From a virus, in IMG/VR virus record IMGVR_UViG_3300044612_001589, positions 1-40,699 of that record: a stretch of DNA of 40,699 nt; one strand, written 5' to 3'. Positions 24,157-31,156 of the stretch are shown piece after piece. Position numbers and translations under genes: made by a program. The stretch's first letter is position 1. Every line of letters begins with the position of its first letter. The notes under the pieces are model-generated. The model did not search any database. It was not told the origin of the DNA and was given only the letters and a program-made list of their open reading frames with translations.

Positions 24157-25047
24157 ATGCAACGCGAAATTTCGGTCGACATGTACGCTGGCGGCTTAGT
24201 CTTCTGGAAGGCTTCGATGACGAGCGGCGACTCGCTCAATCAGGTCTGCACCGACCTCGGCATTAAGCAGAACTGGCAAGTTATCGATGAGGCTAAGGGC
24301 TTGGAGCTGGCACTCAAGGACCGCTACGCTCGGCAGGGCAAATTGATTCGAGCCGCCAAGCCGGTCGAGGTCATTCGGCCAGACGGCAAGATTGAGTTCT
24401 GCCCTTCGATGGTCGTCGTCGATGAGTCGCTTCAGGACAGAGCGAACGCCTACTCTTGCAATCGCTGCTACTGGCTCGACCCGCTGACTTGGCTTGTCAG
24501 TTTCTCTGAGGCAGGCGGCTCAGCTCAGGATGCAGAGCACATCGACGCGACTCGGTATCGTGGTCAGGTTCAGGGAGCGAGCGTAGGAATCGGGCTGGAA
24601 AAGATTGTCGAGCAGGTCGGCGGCTACAAGCTCAGAGACAACGCCCGAATTTATTACTTGCCGACTGTGCGGATGGACCGCTGGGCTGAGGTCGCAGCGA
24701 AGTTCGAGGGTCTAGGCATGGTCTTCTTCAAGGCGAACTGCCCGGCTGACAGTGAGACCGCCGCAGCCGTAGCCGACAATGCAGCCGTCGAACTGCGAGC
24801 GAAGTACGAGCGACTGCTTGCCTCGATTGCTGCTCAGGATGCCAAGCTCGCCGCGAGCGACTCCAGCAAGAACGTTCGGCAGACAGCCAGCCGCAAACGA
24901 GAAGAACTGCTTGCCGAGCTGGATGCAGTCAAAGCCGAGGCAGCAGGAATCGACGCGAGCTTCCGAGGTCTGCTCAATCTGGCAGGGGAAATCGGCTCAG
25001 AAATCGACTCAGCGATGGCTCTGGCAATTCTGACCACAGCCAACTAA
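24157..25047 (+). CDS. Hypothetical protein of the MoxR/VWA cluster
   Basis: ATG 24157 follows the shared leader ACAAACGCAAGGAGA (24135-24149). The 296-residue product has a globular N-terminal region (VFWKASMTSGDSLNQVCTDLG), a YSCNRCYWLDPLTWLVSFSE segment with a Cys pair, an ARIYYLPTVRMDRWAEVAAKFEGLGM strand-helix, and from about 225 to 280 an Ala/Glu-rich coiled coil. I recall proteins of this kind beside phage MoxR ATPase and VWA genes, possibly as the third member of that system. No catalytic motif is visible. A strong terminator follows. Confidence 0.55.
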   Translation: MQREISVDMYAGGLVFWKASMTSGDSLNQVCTDLGIKQNWQVIDEAKGLELALKDRYARQGKLIRAAKPVEVIRPDGKIEFCPSMVVVDESLQDRANAYSCNRCYWLDPLTWLVSFSEAGGSAQDAEHIDATRYRGQVQGASVGIGLEKIVEQVGGYKLRDNARIYYLPTVRMDRWAEVAAKFEGLGMVFFKANCPADSETAAAVADNAAVELRAKYERLLASIAAQDAKLAASDSSKNVRQTASRKREELLAELDAVKAEAAGIDASFRGLLNLAGEIGSEIDSAMALAILTTAN

Positions 25048-25064
25048 GAATTCTTTCCCCAGCA

Positions 25065-25100
25065 AGAAACCCTGCGTTTTGCGGGGTTTCTGTTTCTTTT
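25065..25100 (+). terminator. Intrinsic terminator
   Basis: AGAAACCC-T-GC (25065-25075) pairs with GC-G-GGGTTTCT (25081-25091), an 11-pair stem with one T-G wobble and a GTTTT loop, followed by GTTTCTTTT. It ends the 23797-25047 transcript. Confidence 0.85.
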
Positions 25101-25132
25101 AAACTATTTTACCTGAAACGACCTGTTTGCTA

Positions 25133-25161
25133 TTTACTTTTTTCGCAGTTGCGACGATACT
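25133..25161 (+). promoter_or_regulatory. Early promoter PE2 with internal operator
   Basis: TTTACT (25133-25138), 17-base spacer, GATACT (25156-25161). TCGCAGTTGCGA inside the spacer is a perfect palindrome. The same CGCAGTTRCGACGAT string occurs at PE1 (23725 on), pointing to one regulator acting on both. Confidence 0.55.
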
Positions 25162-25212
25162 TTAACCATCAGAAGCAAGTCGCGACTGAAACAAACGCAA
25201 GGAACAAACGCA

Positions 25213-26190
25213 ATGAACATCACAACCGCAATCGCCGAAGTTAAGAAAGCCGCCGCCGCTGGTCTGCCTGTCCTCCTGCTCGGCTCGCCCGGCATCGGAA
25301 AAACAACGGTCGGCTACATTCTCGCTCAGGAGTTGGGCTTGCCATATGTCGAGGTCAGACCAGCCGAATTTGAGGCAGTAGACTTTCGCGGAATTCCGAC
25401 TGTCGAGAATGGTCGCACTCGCTGGAACGTGCCGGACTTCTGGCCGCAGTCTGCTTGCCTGCTGAACGTCGATGAGATTACTCAGGCTCCGATGGAGTTG
25501 ACCAGTCCGCTGCTCAAGCTGTTTCTCGGCGGAGCGATTGGCGACTACAAATTGCCAGCGGGAACGGTCCTGATGGCGACCGGCAATCTGGTCAGCGACC
25601 GAGCAGGATGCTCGCGGCTCAGCTCAGCACTTAGAGAGCGCTGCATCGTCATCACAATCGAGCCGGACTTTGCCGAATGGCGGGGCTGGTATCAAGAGCA
25701 GAGTTTCGCCGATGCTGGCCTGCTGGCTTTCCTCGAAAGCAATCCAGCGATGTTCAGCAAGTGGGACGCGAAGCAAGATTTTAATCAGCCGACTCCTCGC
25801 AACTGGGCTCGGCTCTCGCGGCTCCTGCCCTACGAGCCAGAGCAGGAGACCGTAGCAGGCATCATCGGACCTGATGCAGCCGCATCGTTCTGCCGATGGC
25901 GCCGGGCGAACGTCCAGCTTCCGAGCATCGACGCGATTCTCGCCGGGACCGCCAGCCTGCCAGCCAGCCCGGCAATGATGAGCAAGCTGGTCGAGCTACT
26001 GCCAGCCACGGCAAAGGCTCGCTGGATACTTCAGGATGATTCGGTCATGCGGCTCGTCGATACGATGGACGGAACCTATCAGGTTCAGTTTCTCAAGGCA
26101 GTCGCCAAGCAGCAGCCGAGCTTGCTCAAAGAAAAAGAGTTCGGAAAGCTGGTCAAGCGACATGCAGCAGCAATCGTCGCCAGCCGGTAA
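25213..26190 (+). CDS. MoxR-family AAA+ ATPase
   Basis: The leader ACAAACGCAAGGAAC (25191-25205) is followed by a second partial copy right before ATG 25213. The 325-residue protein has Walker A GSPGIGKTT (24-32), a VRPAEFEAVDFRGIP loop typical of MoxR proteins, Walker B LLNVDEI (83-89), sensor-1 ATGN (122-125) and an arginine-finger segment SALRERC (138-144). MoxR ATPases act as chaperone-like remodelers with a VWA partner, which is encoded next (26343). In a phage the pair may remodel host or virion proteins or interfere with defence; this is inference. It is expressed from its own promoter and ended by its own terminator. Confidence 0.88.
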   Translation: MNITTAIAEVKKAAAAGLPVLLLGSPGIGKTTVGYILAQELGLPYVEVRPAEFEAVDFRGIPTVENGRTRWNVPDFWPQSACLLNVDEITQAPMELTSPLLKLFLGGAIGDYKLPAGTVLMATGNLVSDRAGCSRLSSALRERCIVITIEPDFAEWRGWYQEQSFADAGLLAFLESNPAMFSKWDAKQDFNQPTPRNWARLSRLLPYEPEQETVAGIIGPDAAASFCRWRRANVQLPSIDAILAGTASLPASPAMMSKLVELLPATAKARWILQDDSVMRLVDTMDGTYQVQFLKAVAKQQPSLLKEKEFGKLVKRHAAAIVASR

Positions 26191-26201
26191 GGACTAGCAG
26201 A

Positions 26202-26236
26202 GAGAAAAGAGCCTCAGAAATGGGGCTCTTTTTTCT
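26202..26236 (+). terminator. Intrinsic terminator
   Basis: AAAAGAGCC (26205-26213) pairs with GGCTCTTTT (26224-26232) around a ten-base loop, and the stem is extended by GAGA/TCTC. The hairpin is followed by T-rich sequence. Confidence 0.75.
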
Positions 26237-26261
26237 CCTGATTTTTTTGAGAATTCCCCTA

Positions 26262-26290
26262 TTGAATAGTTTCGCAATCCCGATAATAAT
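26262..26290 (+). promoter_or_regulatory. Early promoter PE3
   Basis: TTGAAT (26262-26267), 17-base spacer, AATAAT (26285-26290). CCCCTATTGAAT upstream is identical to PE1, and a TTCGCAATCCCGAT segment in the spacer is a diverged form of the PE1/PE2 operator. Confidence 0.55.
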
Positions 26291-26342
26291 CTAGGACAGG
26301 CAAGCGAAGACCGCGAGCCAGACAACGCAAGGAGAATCAAAC

Positions 26343-27623
26343 GTGAACAAAGCCGAAATCGCCCTTACCAAAATGCTGATGAGCACCGACCCGGCAATCG
26401 TCGCCGATGCTTGTGCGATACGATGCCTGAGGCTTGTCGAGACAAAGCAGGTCAGCACCGCTGCGACTGACGGAATCGTCCTGCTGGTTAATCCAGACTA
26501 CATCGAGACCCTGACCCTCGACCAGATTTGCGGACTGCTCATCCATGAGGTCTGCCACGTTCGCTTTCGGCATACCGAGCGATTTGCCGATGGCGGCTGG
26601 CTCGACCACGACAGGGCGAACAAGTCGATGGACCGTGAAATCAATCCTCTCGTCGTCAGGGCCGGTTACAAACTGCCACCCGATGGCTGCTGGCCGAATC
26701 AGCTCGGTCTCAACGATGGCCTGAGCTGGGAGGAATACTACCAGCACGAAGCGAGCAGCAATCAAAAAGACAAGCCGCAGCAGGATGAGCCAGAATCGAG
26801 CCAGAGCGACGACAAGCAGCAGGCTGGGTCTCAGGACGAGCAGCAGGGGGAAAGCTCGCCAGAGGGTCAGCCGGGCTCTGTATCTGACGGCGTTCACTCG
26901 CCCGGCTCGCTGGCGAAGGAGTTTGCCCCTGAGGTGCTTGGTCAGGATAATCCTGACGAGCTGGCCGAAGAAGTCGCTCAGGCAATTGAGGACACAGTCG
27001 AGCAGGGCAAGATAAAATCACCAGAAACGTTTCGGCATCAAGCAGGCGAGGGCAGCGGCTCGCAGTCGCTCAGCGGCGAGCTAATCGTCGCAAGCGATTG
27101 TCGCTGGCAGGATGTGGTCATTGAGCTGGTCGCATCGAGGGCAAGCGGAGAATCAGTCGCAGACTGGAGCAGGCCGAGCCGGCGCTCGATTGCTCAGGGA
27201 GTCTATCGGCCAGCCCGCCGCAAGGTCAGTGGGTTCCGTCTGGCTCTGGTCCTCGACGTGAGCGGCTCCTGCATTTGCTATTTCAGCCACTGGCAATCGA
27301 TGGCTCGCGAACTGGTCGAGGCGATTCCTGAGATTAGAGAAATTGATATTTACTATCACGACACGGCAGTAACTGGCCGCGACGAGTGGAATCGCAGCAG
27401 CGGCGAGGAGGTCACGATTGCGGCTCAGGGCGGAGGCGGGACAGACTTTCGCTCAGTGCTATCTGAAGTCGAATCGACAGACGTTGACGGGGTAATCCTG
27501 TTCACCGACTCAGAAGGGCGATGGCCGAGCCGGTACTCGCTCGACTGCGTGACGGTTCAGCCGCCGGGCAGTTATGAGCAGAGCCCAATTGGAGCGACCG
27601 TAAGAATCGCGAGCTTCAGCTAA
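26343..27623 (+). CDS. VWA-like metallopeptidase domain protein (MoxR partner)
   Basis: The start is GTG 26343, 9 bases after AAGGAG of the shared leader; no ATG fits better. The 426-residue protein opens with a metallopeptidase-like domain carrying HEVCH (68-72) and a further His at 77 (RFRHTERFAD). Residues 135-200 are a Gln/Asp/Ser-rich, disordered linker. The C-terminal part (about 297-426) is a von Willebrand A domain with a complete-looking MIDAS: DVSGS (305-309), GGTDF (366-369 region) and TDSEG (388-392). This pairing is known from putative metallopeptidase/VWA proteins that work with MoxR ATPases, encoded just upstream. The target is unknown. Confidence 0.82.
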   Translation: MNKAEIALTKMLMSTDPAIVADACAIRCLRLVETKQVSTAATDGIVLLVNPDYIETLTLDQICGLLIHEVCHVRFRHTERFADGGWLDHDRANKSMDREINPLVVRAGYKLPPDGCWPNQLGLNDGLSWEEYYQHEASSNQKDKPQQDEPESSQSDDKQQAGSQDEQQGESSPEGQPGSVSDGVHSPGSLAKEFAPEVLGQDNPDELAEEVAQAIEDTVEQGKIKSPETFRHQAGEGSGSQSLSGELIVASDCRWQDVVIELVASRASGESVADWSRPSRRSIAQGVYRPARRKVSGFRLALVLDVSGSCICYFSHWQSMARELVEAIPEIREIDIYYHDTAVTGRDEWNRSSGEEVTIAAQGGGGTDFRSVLSEVESTDVDGVILFTDSEGRWPSRYSLDCVTVQPPGSYEQSPIGATVRIASFS

Positions 27624-27638
27624 TGAGGCTGCTCGATA

Positions 27639-27665
27639 CCGGGCAGGGAGGCGTACCCTGCTCGG
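27639..27665 (+). other. Hairpin downstream of the VWA gene
   Basis: GCAGGG (27643-27648) pairs with CCCTGC (27656-27661), and CCG (27639-27641) with CGG (27663-27665). No T tract follows, so termination would be weak; it may protect the mRNA end. Confidence 0.45.
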
Positions 27666-27715
27666 AATCGTATAGCTTCGCACGGATGAGAATCACACAC
27701 ACAGGAGACCGAAAA

Positions 27716-27730
27716 ATGAAAGGCACGTAA
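27716..27730 (+). CDS. Four-codon leader ORF (MKGT) coupled to the HTH gene
   Basis: AGGAG at 27703-27707 is placed 8 bases from ATG 27716, which opens a frame of only four codons (Met-Lys-Gly-Thr) ending TAA at 27728-27730. The TAA shares its last base with the ATG of the HTH gene (TAATG). The good ribosome site thus serves the mini-ORF, and the regulator gene (22 bases away) probably depends on termination-reinitiation. Confidence 0.45.
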   Translation: MKGT

Positions 27731-27972
27731 TGCTAGGCAATCAACTCTACGGCGTACAAGCAGCCGCGAAAATGCTTGGAGTCAATGCTCGGACTGTGCA
27801 GTATGCACTGAAGCGATTCAAGCGAGGGCGGCGACTACCAGTCGGAACAACAGGGCGATTCGTCCTGATGCTGACGAAACAGGATGTGGTATTTCTTGAC
27901 AAAAACTTACGAAGGAAAGTAGGCAGACCATGCAAGAGCAAGGAAAAGCAACCGGAAAAAAAGGAAGCCTGA
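27730..27972 (+). CDS. Small HTH DNA-binding protein (MerR/excisionase-like)
   Basis: The 80-residue protein starts with YGVQAAAKMLGVNARTVQYALKRF, a typical MerR/Xis-type helix-turn-helix in which the second helix recognises DNA. A short wing (RRLPVGTTGRFVLMLT) and a basic, Lys/Glu-rich tail (GRPCKSKEKQPEKKEA) follow. Likely a transcription regulator of phage promoters; it is the best visible candidate to bind the PE1-PE3 or CAAGTAGTTGC operators, but nothing links it to a particular site. Translation appears coupled to a four-codon leader. Confidence 0.65.
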   Translation: MLGNQLYGVQAAAKMLGVNARTVQYALKRFKRGRRLPVGTTGRFVLMLTKQDVVFLDKNLRRKVGRPCKSKEKQPEKKEA

Positions 27973-27974
27973 CG

Positions 27975-28166
27975 ATGACGCTGACAGCGAAGAACGCAAT
28001 CGTTCTGCTGCTGCCGAGCGGAGAGACTATCGAGGTTTGTTTTTCAAATCAGTATGCAACGAAAAATCGCAAGGCTGGAATCACGATTAAGGCTGGCCGC
28101 GAAATTTCAATTTATAGGACAGAAAGGGACTCAAATGAAGTTCGCCGAAGCGACCGCACTGTTTAG
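27975..28166 (+). CDS. CsrA-like translational regulator (tentative)
   Basis: ATG 27975 follows AAGGA at a good distance, two bases after the HTH stop. The 63-residue product has short beta strands and a segment SGETIEVCFSN...KAGITIKAGREISIYRTE that resembles the CsrA fold ending (GIxAPxxxxIxRxE). CsrA dimers bind GGA motifs in ribosome sites. The early genes of this phage share a CAAGGAG leader containing such a motif, so they are conceivable targets. The resemblance is short and the call is tentative. The gene overlaps the next one by 32 bases. Confidence 0.45.
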   Translation: MTLTAKNAIVLLLPSGETIEVCFSNQYATKNRKAGITIKAGREISIYRTERDSNEVRRSDRTV

Positions 28167-28416
28167 CAGCAACTTCGACCAGCTCGAAATGCTCGGCATC
28201 GAGATTGTCGAGAAGGCACTGAGCGATGATGACAAAGGCAACGAAGCACTTGACCGAGTAGTCAATCTGTTTCTAAGTCTGGACAAGGCAAGGGCCGAGG
28301 CAATGGCAGTCCGAGATACTCAGGCGGCACTGGCGGCTCTGTTCGGGCTGATTGGCATCGGCTCGATTCTTGGAAAGGTTATCGAAATGCACAGCGGAGA
28401 AACAGACGATGAGTGA
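28135..28416 (+). CDS. Small hypothetical protein
   Basis: ATG 28135 is chosen because AAAGGGA lies just upstream; the longer frame from 28054 is inside the preceding gene. The 93-residue product has an acidic helical N-terminus (EIVEKALSDDDKGNEALDRVVNLFLSLD) and a hydrophobic AALFGLIGIGSILGKVI stretch near residues 65-82 that could be a membrane helix or an amphipathic segment. It overlaps the nuclease gene by 8 bases. No family recognised. Confidence 0.5.
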   Translation: MKFAEATALFSSNFDQLEMLGIEIVEKALSDDDKGNEALDRVVNLFLSLDKARAEAMAVRDTQAALAALFGLIGIGSILGKVIEMHSGETDDE

Positions 28417-29257
28417 GCAGGAGAAAAAGCGACAGCACCTTTCGGCATCGCAAATGGAAACGTTTGCAAAATGTCCTGAGAGCTGGCGGCGCAGATACAT
28501 CGAGCGAGAAATCATTCCGCCGAAACTGGCGATGCTCAAGGGCTCAGCAGTTCACAGCGGGGCGGAGCATAACTTCAGGCAGAAGATTGATTCGCACGAA
28601 GACTTGCCGACGACTGATATTATCGATGCGGCAGTCGCAAGCTACGAAGCCAAGCTAAAGCACGATGGCTATCAATTACAGAGGGACGAGACCGAGCAGT
28701 CAGTCGGCGAGACAAAAGACCTCGTGGCACTGATGGCCGCAGGTCACGCGATGCAGCAGGCTCCAGAATATCAGCCTGCCGAAGTCGAAAAACAATTTCG
28801 GCTGGAGCTTCCGGCTATTTCACACGACTTGGTTGGAGTCATCGACCTCGTAACGACTGGCGGCGATGTGGTGGATTTCAAAACGTCAGGCCGCTCGATG
28901 AGCCCTGCCGATGCTGAGGTCTCGACACAGCTCACGGTCTACGCTGCGAGCGTCAATCCAGATGGCGAGTCTACGGTCAAGCTCGATATTCTGATTGAGC
29001 CGACAACTCGCAACCCAGTGCGGCGGCAGTTAATCGAAGCGAAACGAGACAAGAGCGACCTGCCGATTCTGGCTAAGCGAGTCGCGATAGTCTCAAAGAC
29101 AATCGACGCAGGGCTCTTTCCTCCTGCTGCGGTTGGCTCTTGGTGGTGCAGTGAGTCTTGGTGTGGTTACTGGTCGACCTGCCCGTATGTGAACAGCGAG
29201 CGTATCGCTGCGAGCAGGCAGGTTACTGAAGCAATGAAAATTTTGGAGGAGAAGTAG
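28409..29257 (+). CDS. RecB/Cas4-like PD-(D/E)XK exonuclease
   Basis: ATG 28409 overlaps the previous gene (8 bases). The 282-residue protein begins HLSASQMETFAKCPESW, the RecB/AddB-type opening in which a Cys is the first Fe-S ligand (Cys22). The nuclease motifs follow: GVIDLV (Asp146), VVDFKTS (Asp156, Lys158) and a downstream QLTVYA (Gln174, Tyr178). Three further Cys (247, 252, 258) near the C-terminus complete a possible 4Fe-4S cluster as in Cas4 and AddB. It probably resects DNA ends for recombination together with the candidate annealing protein encoded next. No CRISPR array is present. Confidence 0.82.
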   Translation: MSEQEKKRQHLSASQMETFAKCPESWRRRYIEREIIPPKLAMLKGSAVHSGAEHNFRQKIDSHEDLPTTDIIDAAVASYEAKLKHDGYQLQRDETEQSVGETKDLVALMAAGHAMQQAPEYQPAEVEKQFRLELPAISHDLVGVIDLVTTGGDVVDFKTSGRSMSPADAEVSTQLTVYAASVNPDGESTVKLDILIEPTTRNPVRRQLIEAKRDKSDLPILAKRVAIVSKTIDAGLFPPAAVGSWWCSESWCGYWSTCPYVNSERIAASRQVTEAMKILEEK

Positions 29258-29259
29258 AA

Positions 29260-30078
29260 ATGAAAGAGCAAGAATTGATTCCGGCTGATGTAAAACCGGC
29301 AACGGATTATCAGCTTATCAAGATGGAAAACGAATCGCTGATGATGGCAGCGCAGGTCAGGCCGCGAAACAATAAGGCAGTCATGCAAGAACTGCTTGAC
29401 CAGATTGAGGCTTATCCTTCGTTCGCCGAGTCCGTGATGTACGCAAAGCCAATCGGCGCGGACAAGTCAGGGCGGATGCAGTACGCTCGCGGTTTAAGTA
29501 TTCGCGCAGCCGAAGCAATCGCCGCAGCATGGGGCTACAACCGAATCGAGCAGACAGTTGAGCCGCTGGATGATGACCGAGTGCGAGTTACGGCGACCTT
29601 TACAGATTTTCAGTCAGGCCGAATCTGGCGAGACTCTGGCATCGTCTCGAAGTGGTATCGGTCGCGAGGCGGGCAGATGACCAAGCACAACGACGACCGT
29701 TTTTATAACGTCATTCTGAAAGCAGAACTGAGCAAGCGAGTCCGTGAAGCGGTCATGCGAAGCGTCCCGCCCGGCGTTCGCTCTGAGCTTCAGTCGCTGG
29801 CCGAACGAATGGTTGCCAAACTGCTGAGCAGCGAGACGGTCGAAAAGATTGTAAACAGCTTCCAAGGCATCGGCGTTAGTCTTGCTCAGCTTGAGAATCT
29901 GCTTGCCAAGCCGATTGCTCAGGGCTGGACCACTGATGACCGCATGACTTTGCAGCAAGTCTACACGGCAATTCGAGACGGCGAGACTACGGTCGGCGAG
30001 GCGTTCGGTGTAGCACTGGCCGAGCGTAAGACTGAAGCCTCGTCGCTGGCTCAGGCAGTCGAGGAGGTCGCTCGATGA
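29260..30078 (+). CDS. Putative single-strand annealing/recombination protein
   Basis: The 272-residue protein follows the nuclease by two bases. Its central region, ARGLSIRAAEAIAAAWGYNRIEQ, then VRVTATFTDFQSGRIWRDSG, KWYRSRGG and VILKAELSKRVREAVMRSVPPGV, matches a phage family I associate with exonuclease partners and consider a likely annealing protein. The C-terminus is helical. Phages often pair a RecB-like exonuclease with such a protein for recombination-dependent replication. Evidence is pattern and neighbour; no decisive catalytic motif exists for this class. Confidence 0.55.
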   Translation: MKEQELIPADVKPATDYQLIKMENESLMMAAQVRPRNNKAVMQELLDQIEAYPSFAESVMYAKPIGADKSGRMQYARGLSIRAAEAIAAAWGYNRIEQTVEPLDDDRVRVTATFTDFQSGRIWRDSGIVSKWYRSRGGQMTKHNDDRFYNVILKAELSKRVREAVMRSVPPGVRSELQSLAERMVAKLLSSETVEKIVNSFQGIGVSLAQLENLLAKPIAQGWTTDDRMTLQQVYTAIRDGETTVGEAFGVALAERKTEASSLAQAVEEVAR

Positions 30079-30260
30079 TTTTCGATAACACGGCAGGCGA
30101 CAACAGCCGCAATCGAAAAGTCAGCAGCAAGGACGTTCGCGAAATCAGGCGAGCATTTGCTGCCGGAAAGTGTCCCAGTAAGTTAGCGAAAAAGTTCGGC
30201 CTACATCGGGCAACAGTAATGAACATCGCGAAACGGAGAAGCTGGAAGTCGGTAGATTAG
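30075..30260 (+). CDS. Small HTH protein
   Basis: The ATG overlaps the previous stop (ATGA). The 61-residue product ends with a resolvase/Hin-type helix-turn-helix: SSKDVREIRRAFAAGKCPSKLAKKFGLHRATVMNIAKRRSW, where CPSKLAKKFGLHRATVMNI forms the HTH. There is no recombinase domain. It could be a small regulator or a replication accessory. A terminator follows at 30311. Confidence 0.6.
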   Translation: MIFDNTAGDNSRNRKVSSKDVREIRRAFAAGKCPSKLAKKFGLHRATVMNIAKRRSWKSVD

Positions 30261-30310
30261 AAACCCCCAGTTGCGGTCGCCAAACATCAACCAGTCCCGG
30301 CGATGCTCAG

Positions 30311-30338
30311 GCAGGGTACTTAAAGCCCTGCTATTTTT
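30311..30338 (+). terminator. Intrinsic terminator
   Basis: GCAGGG (30311-30316) pairs with CCCTGC (30326-30331), followed by TATTTTT. It separates the recombination genes from the replication genes. Confidence 0.65.
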
Positions 30339-30355
30339 CATAGGACAAAACACAA

Positions 30356-31156
30356 ATGGCAAAACGCAAAAACTTTCCGCTGTATCCTGACGACTGGCTC
30401 GGCGGCACGATGACGATGACCGCAGCGGAGCGAGGAGTCTATATCGACCTGCTCTGTGCGAGCTGGAGCAAGGGCGGGCCGCTGACCGACGAGGAGGCGA
30501 TAGCCGCTGGCAGGCAGGAAGCGGAAATCGTCCGCTTAGTTCTAAATAAAAAGTTTCACAGAAACCCAGACGGAACACTCCAGAACAACCGGCTAGAGCA
30601 GGAGCGCCAGCGAAAGCCCAGTCAGACCCGCAAGAAAGCCCCTAGAATCGTCTCTGGCGAGCTTTTGCCGATTGAGGGGCTGGAAATACCCCAAACTGGA
30701 TTGACGCTGCACAGGCCGGATGAGCCGCCCCTGCTGATATTCCCCTGTCGAGGGGAGCCGAGTAGCTATGGATTGACCGCCGAGCAGGTCAACAAATGGC
30801 AGCGGCTGTACCAAGGGCTGGACGTGCTGGCCGAGTGCTCAAAGGCTCTGGCATGGGCTGAGGCGAACGGCAGCAAGACAGCAGGCGGCATGACTAGGTT
30901 TCTCGTCAAATGGCTGAACCGGGCAACGAACAGTTCAGGCGGCTCAAAGGCTCGGCCAGAGCCGAAGACATTCAGGCAGGTCGACGCAGATGCAAAGCGG
31001 CGGATGCTGGTCAAGCTGAAACTGGAAGCAGCCGGGCTCAATCCTCGCGATGCGGAGCGGCTATCGAATCTCGATGAGGCATCGGCACTTCAGGAAGCAA
31101 AGCGACTAATGCAAACACAGACGGCAGTTATAACTCAGGAGGAAATTCCGTGGTAA
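30356..31156 (+). CDS. DUF1376-type replication initiation protein
   Basis: The 266-residue product begins FPLYPDDWLGGTMTMTAAERGVYIDLLCASWSKGGPLTDEE, the hallmark of the DUF1376/YdaU domain, a winged-helix-like module used by phage replication initiators. After a linker (85-135) a second domain has QVNKWQRLYQGLDVLAECSKALAWAEANG and MTRFLVKWLNRA, common in phage primosome proteins. It ends with an Arg/Ala-rich helix. The gene is placed before the helicase-loader-like gene with a 7-base overlap, as in primosome operons. Confidence 0.75.
   Translation: MAKRKNFPLYPDDWLGGTMTMTAAERGVYIDLLCASWSKGGPLTDEEAIAAGRQEAEIVRLVLNKKFHRNPDGTLQNNRLEQERQRKPSQTRKKAPRIVSGELLPIEGLEIPQTGLTLHRPDEPPLLIFPCRGEPSSYGLTAEQVNKWQRLYQGLDVLAECSKALAWAEANGSKTAGGMTRFLVKWLNRATNSSGGSKARPEPKTFRQVDADAKRRMLVKLKLEAAGLNPRDAERLSNLDEASALQEAKRLMQTQTAVITQEEIPW

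Noticed and set aside
28409-29257. CRISPR-associated Cas4
   Set aside because: No repeat-spacer array or other cas gene is present; the nuclease fits a phage recombination role beside a candidate annealing protein.
30075-30260. Site-specific recombinase
   Set aside because: Only the small HTH part is present; there is no catalytic Ser domain, and no other integrase was recognised.
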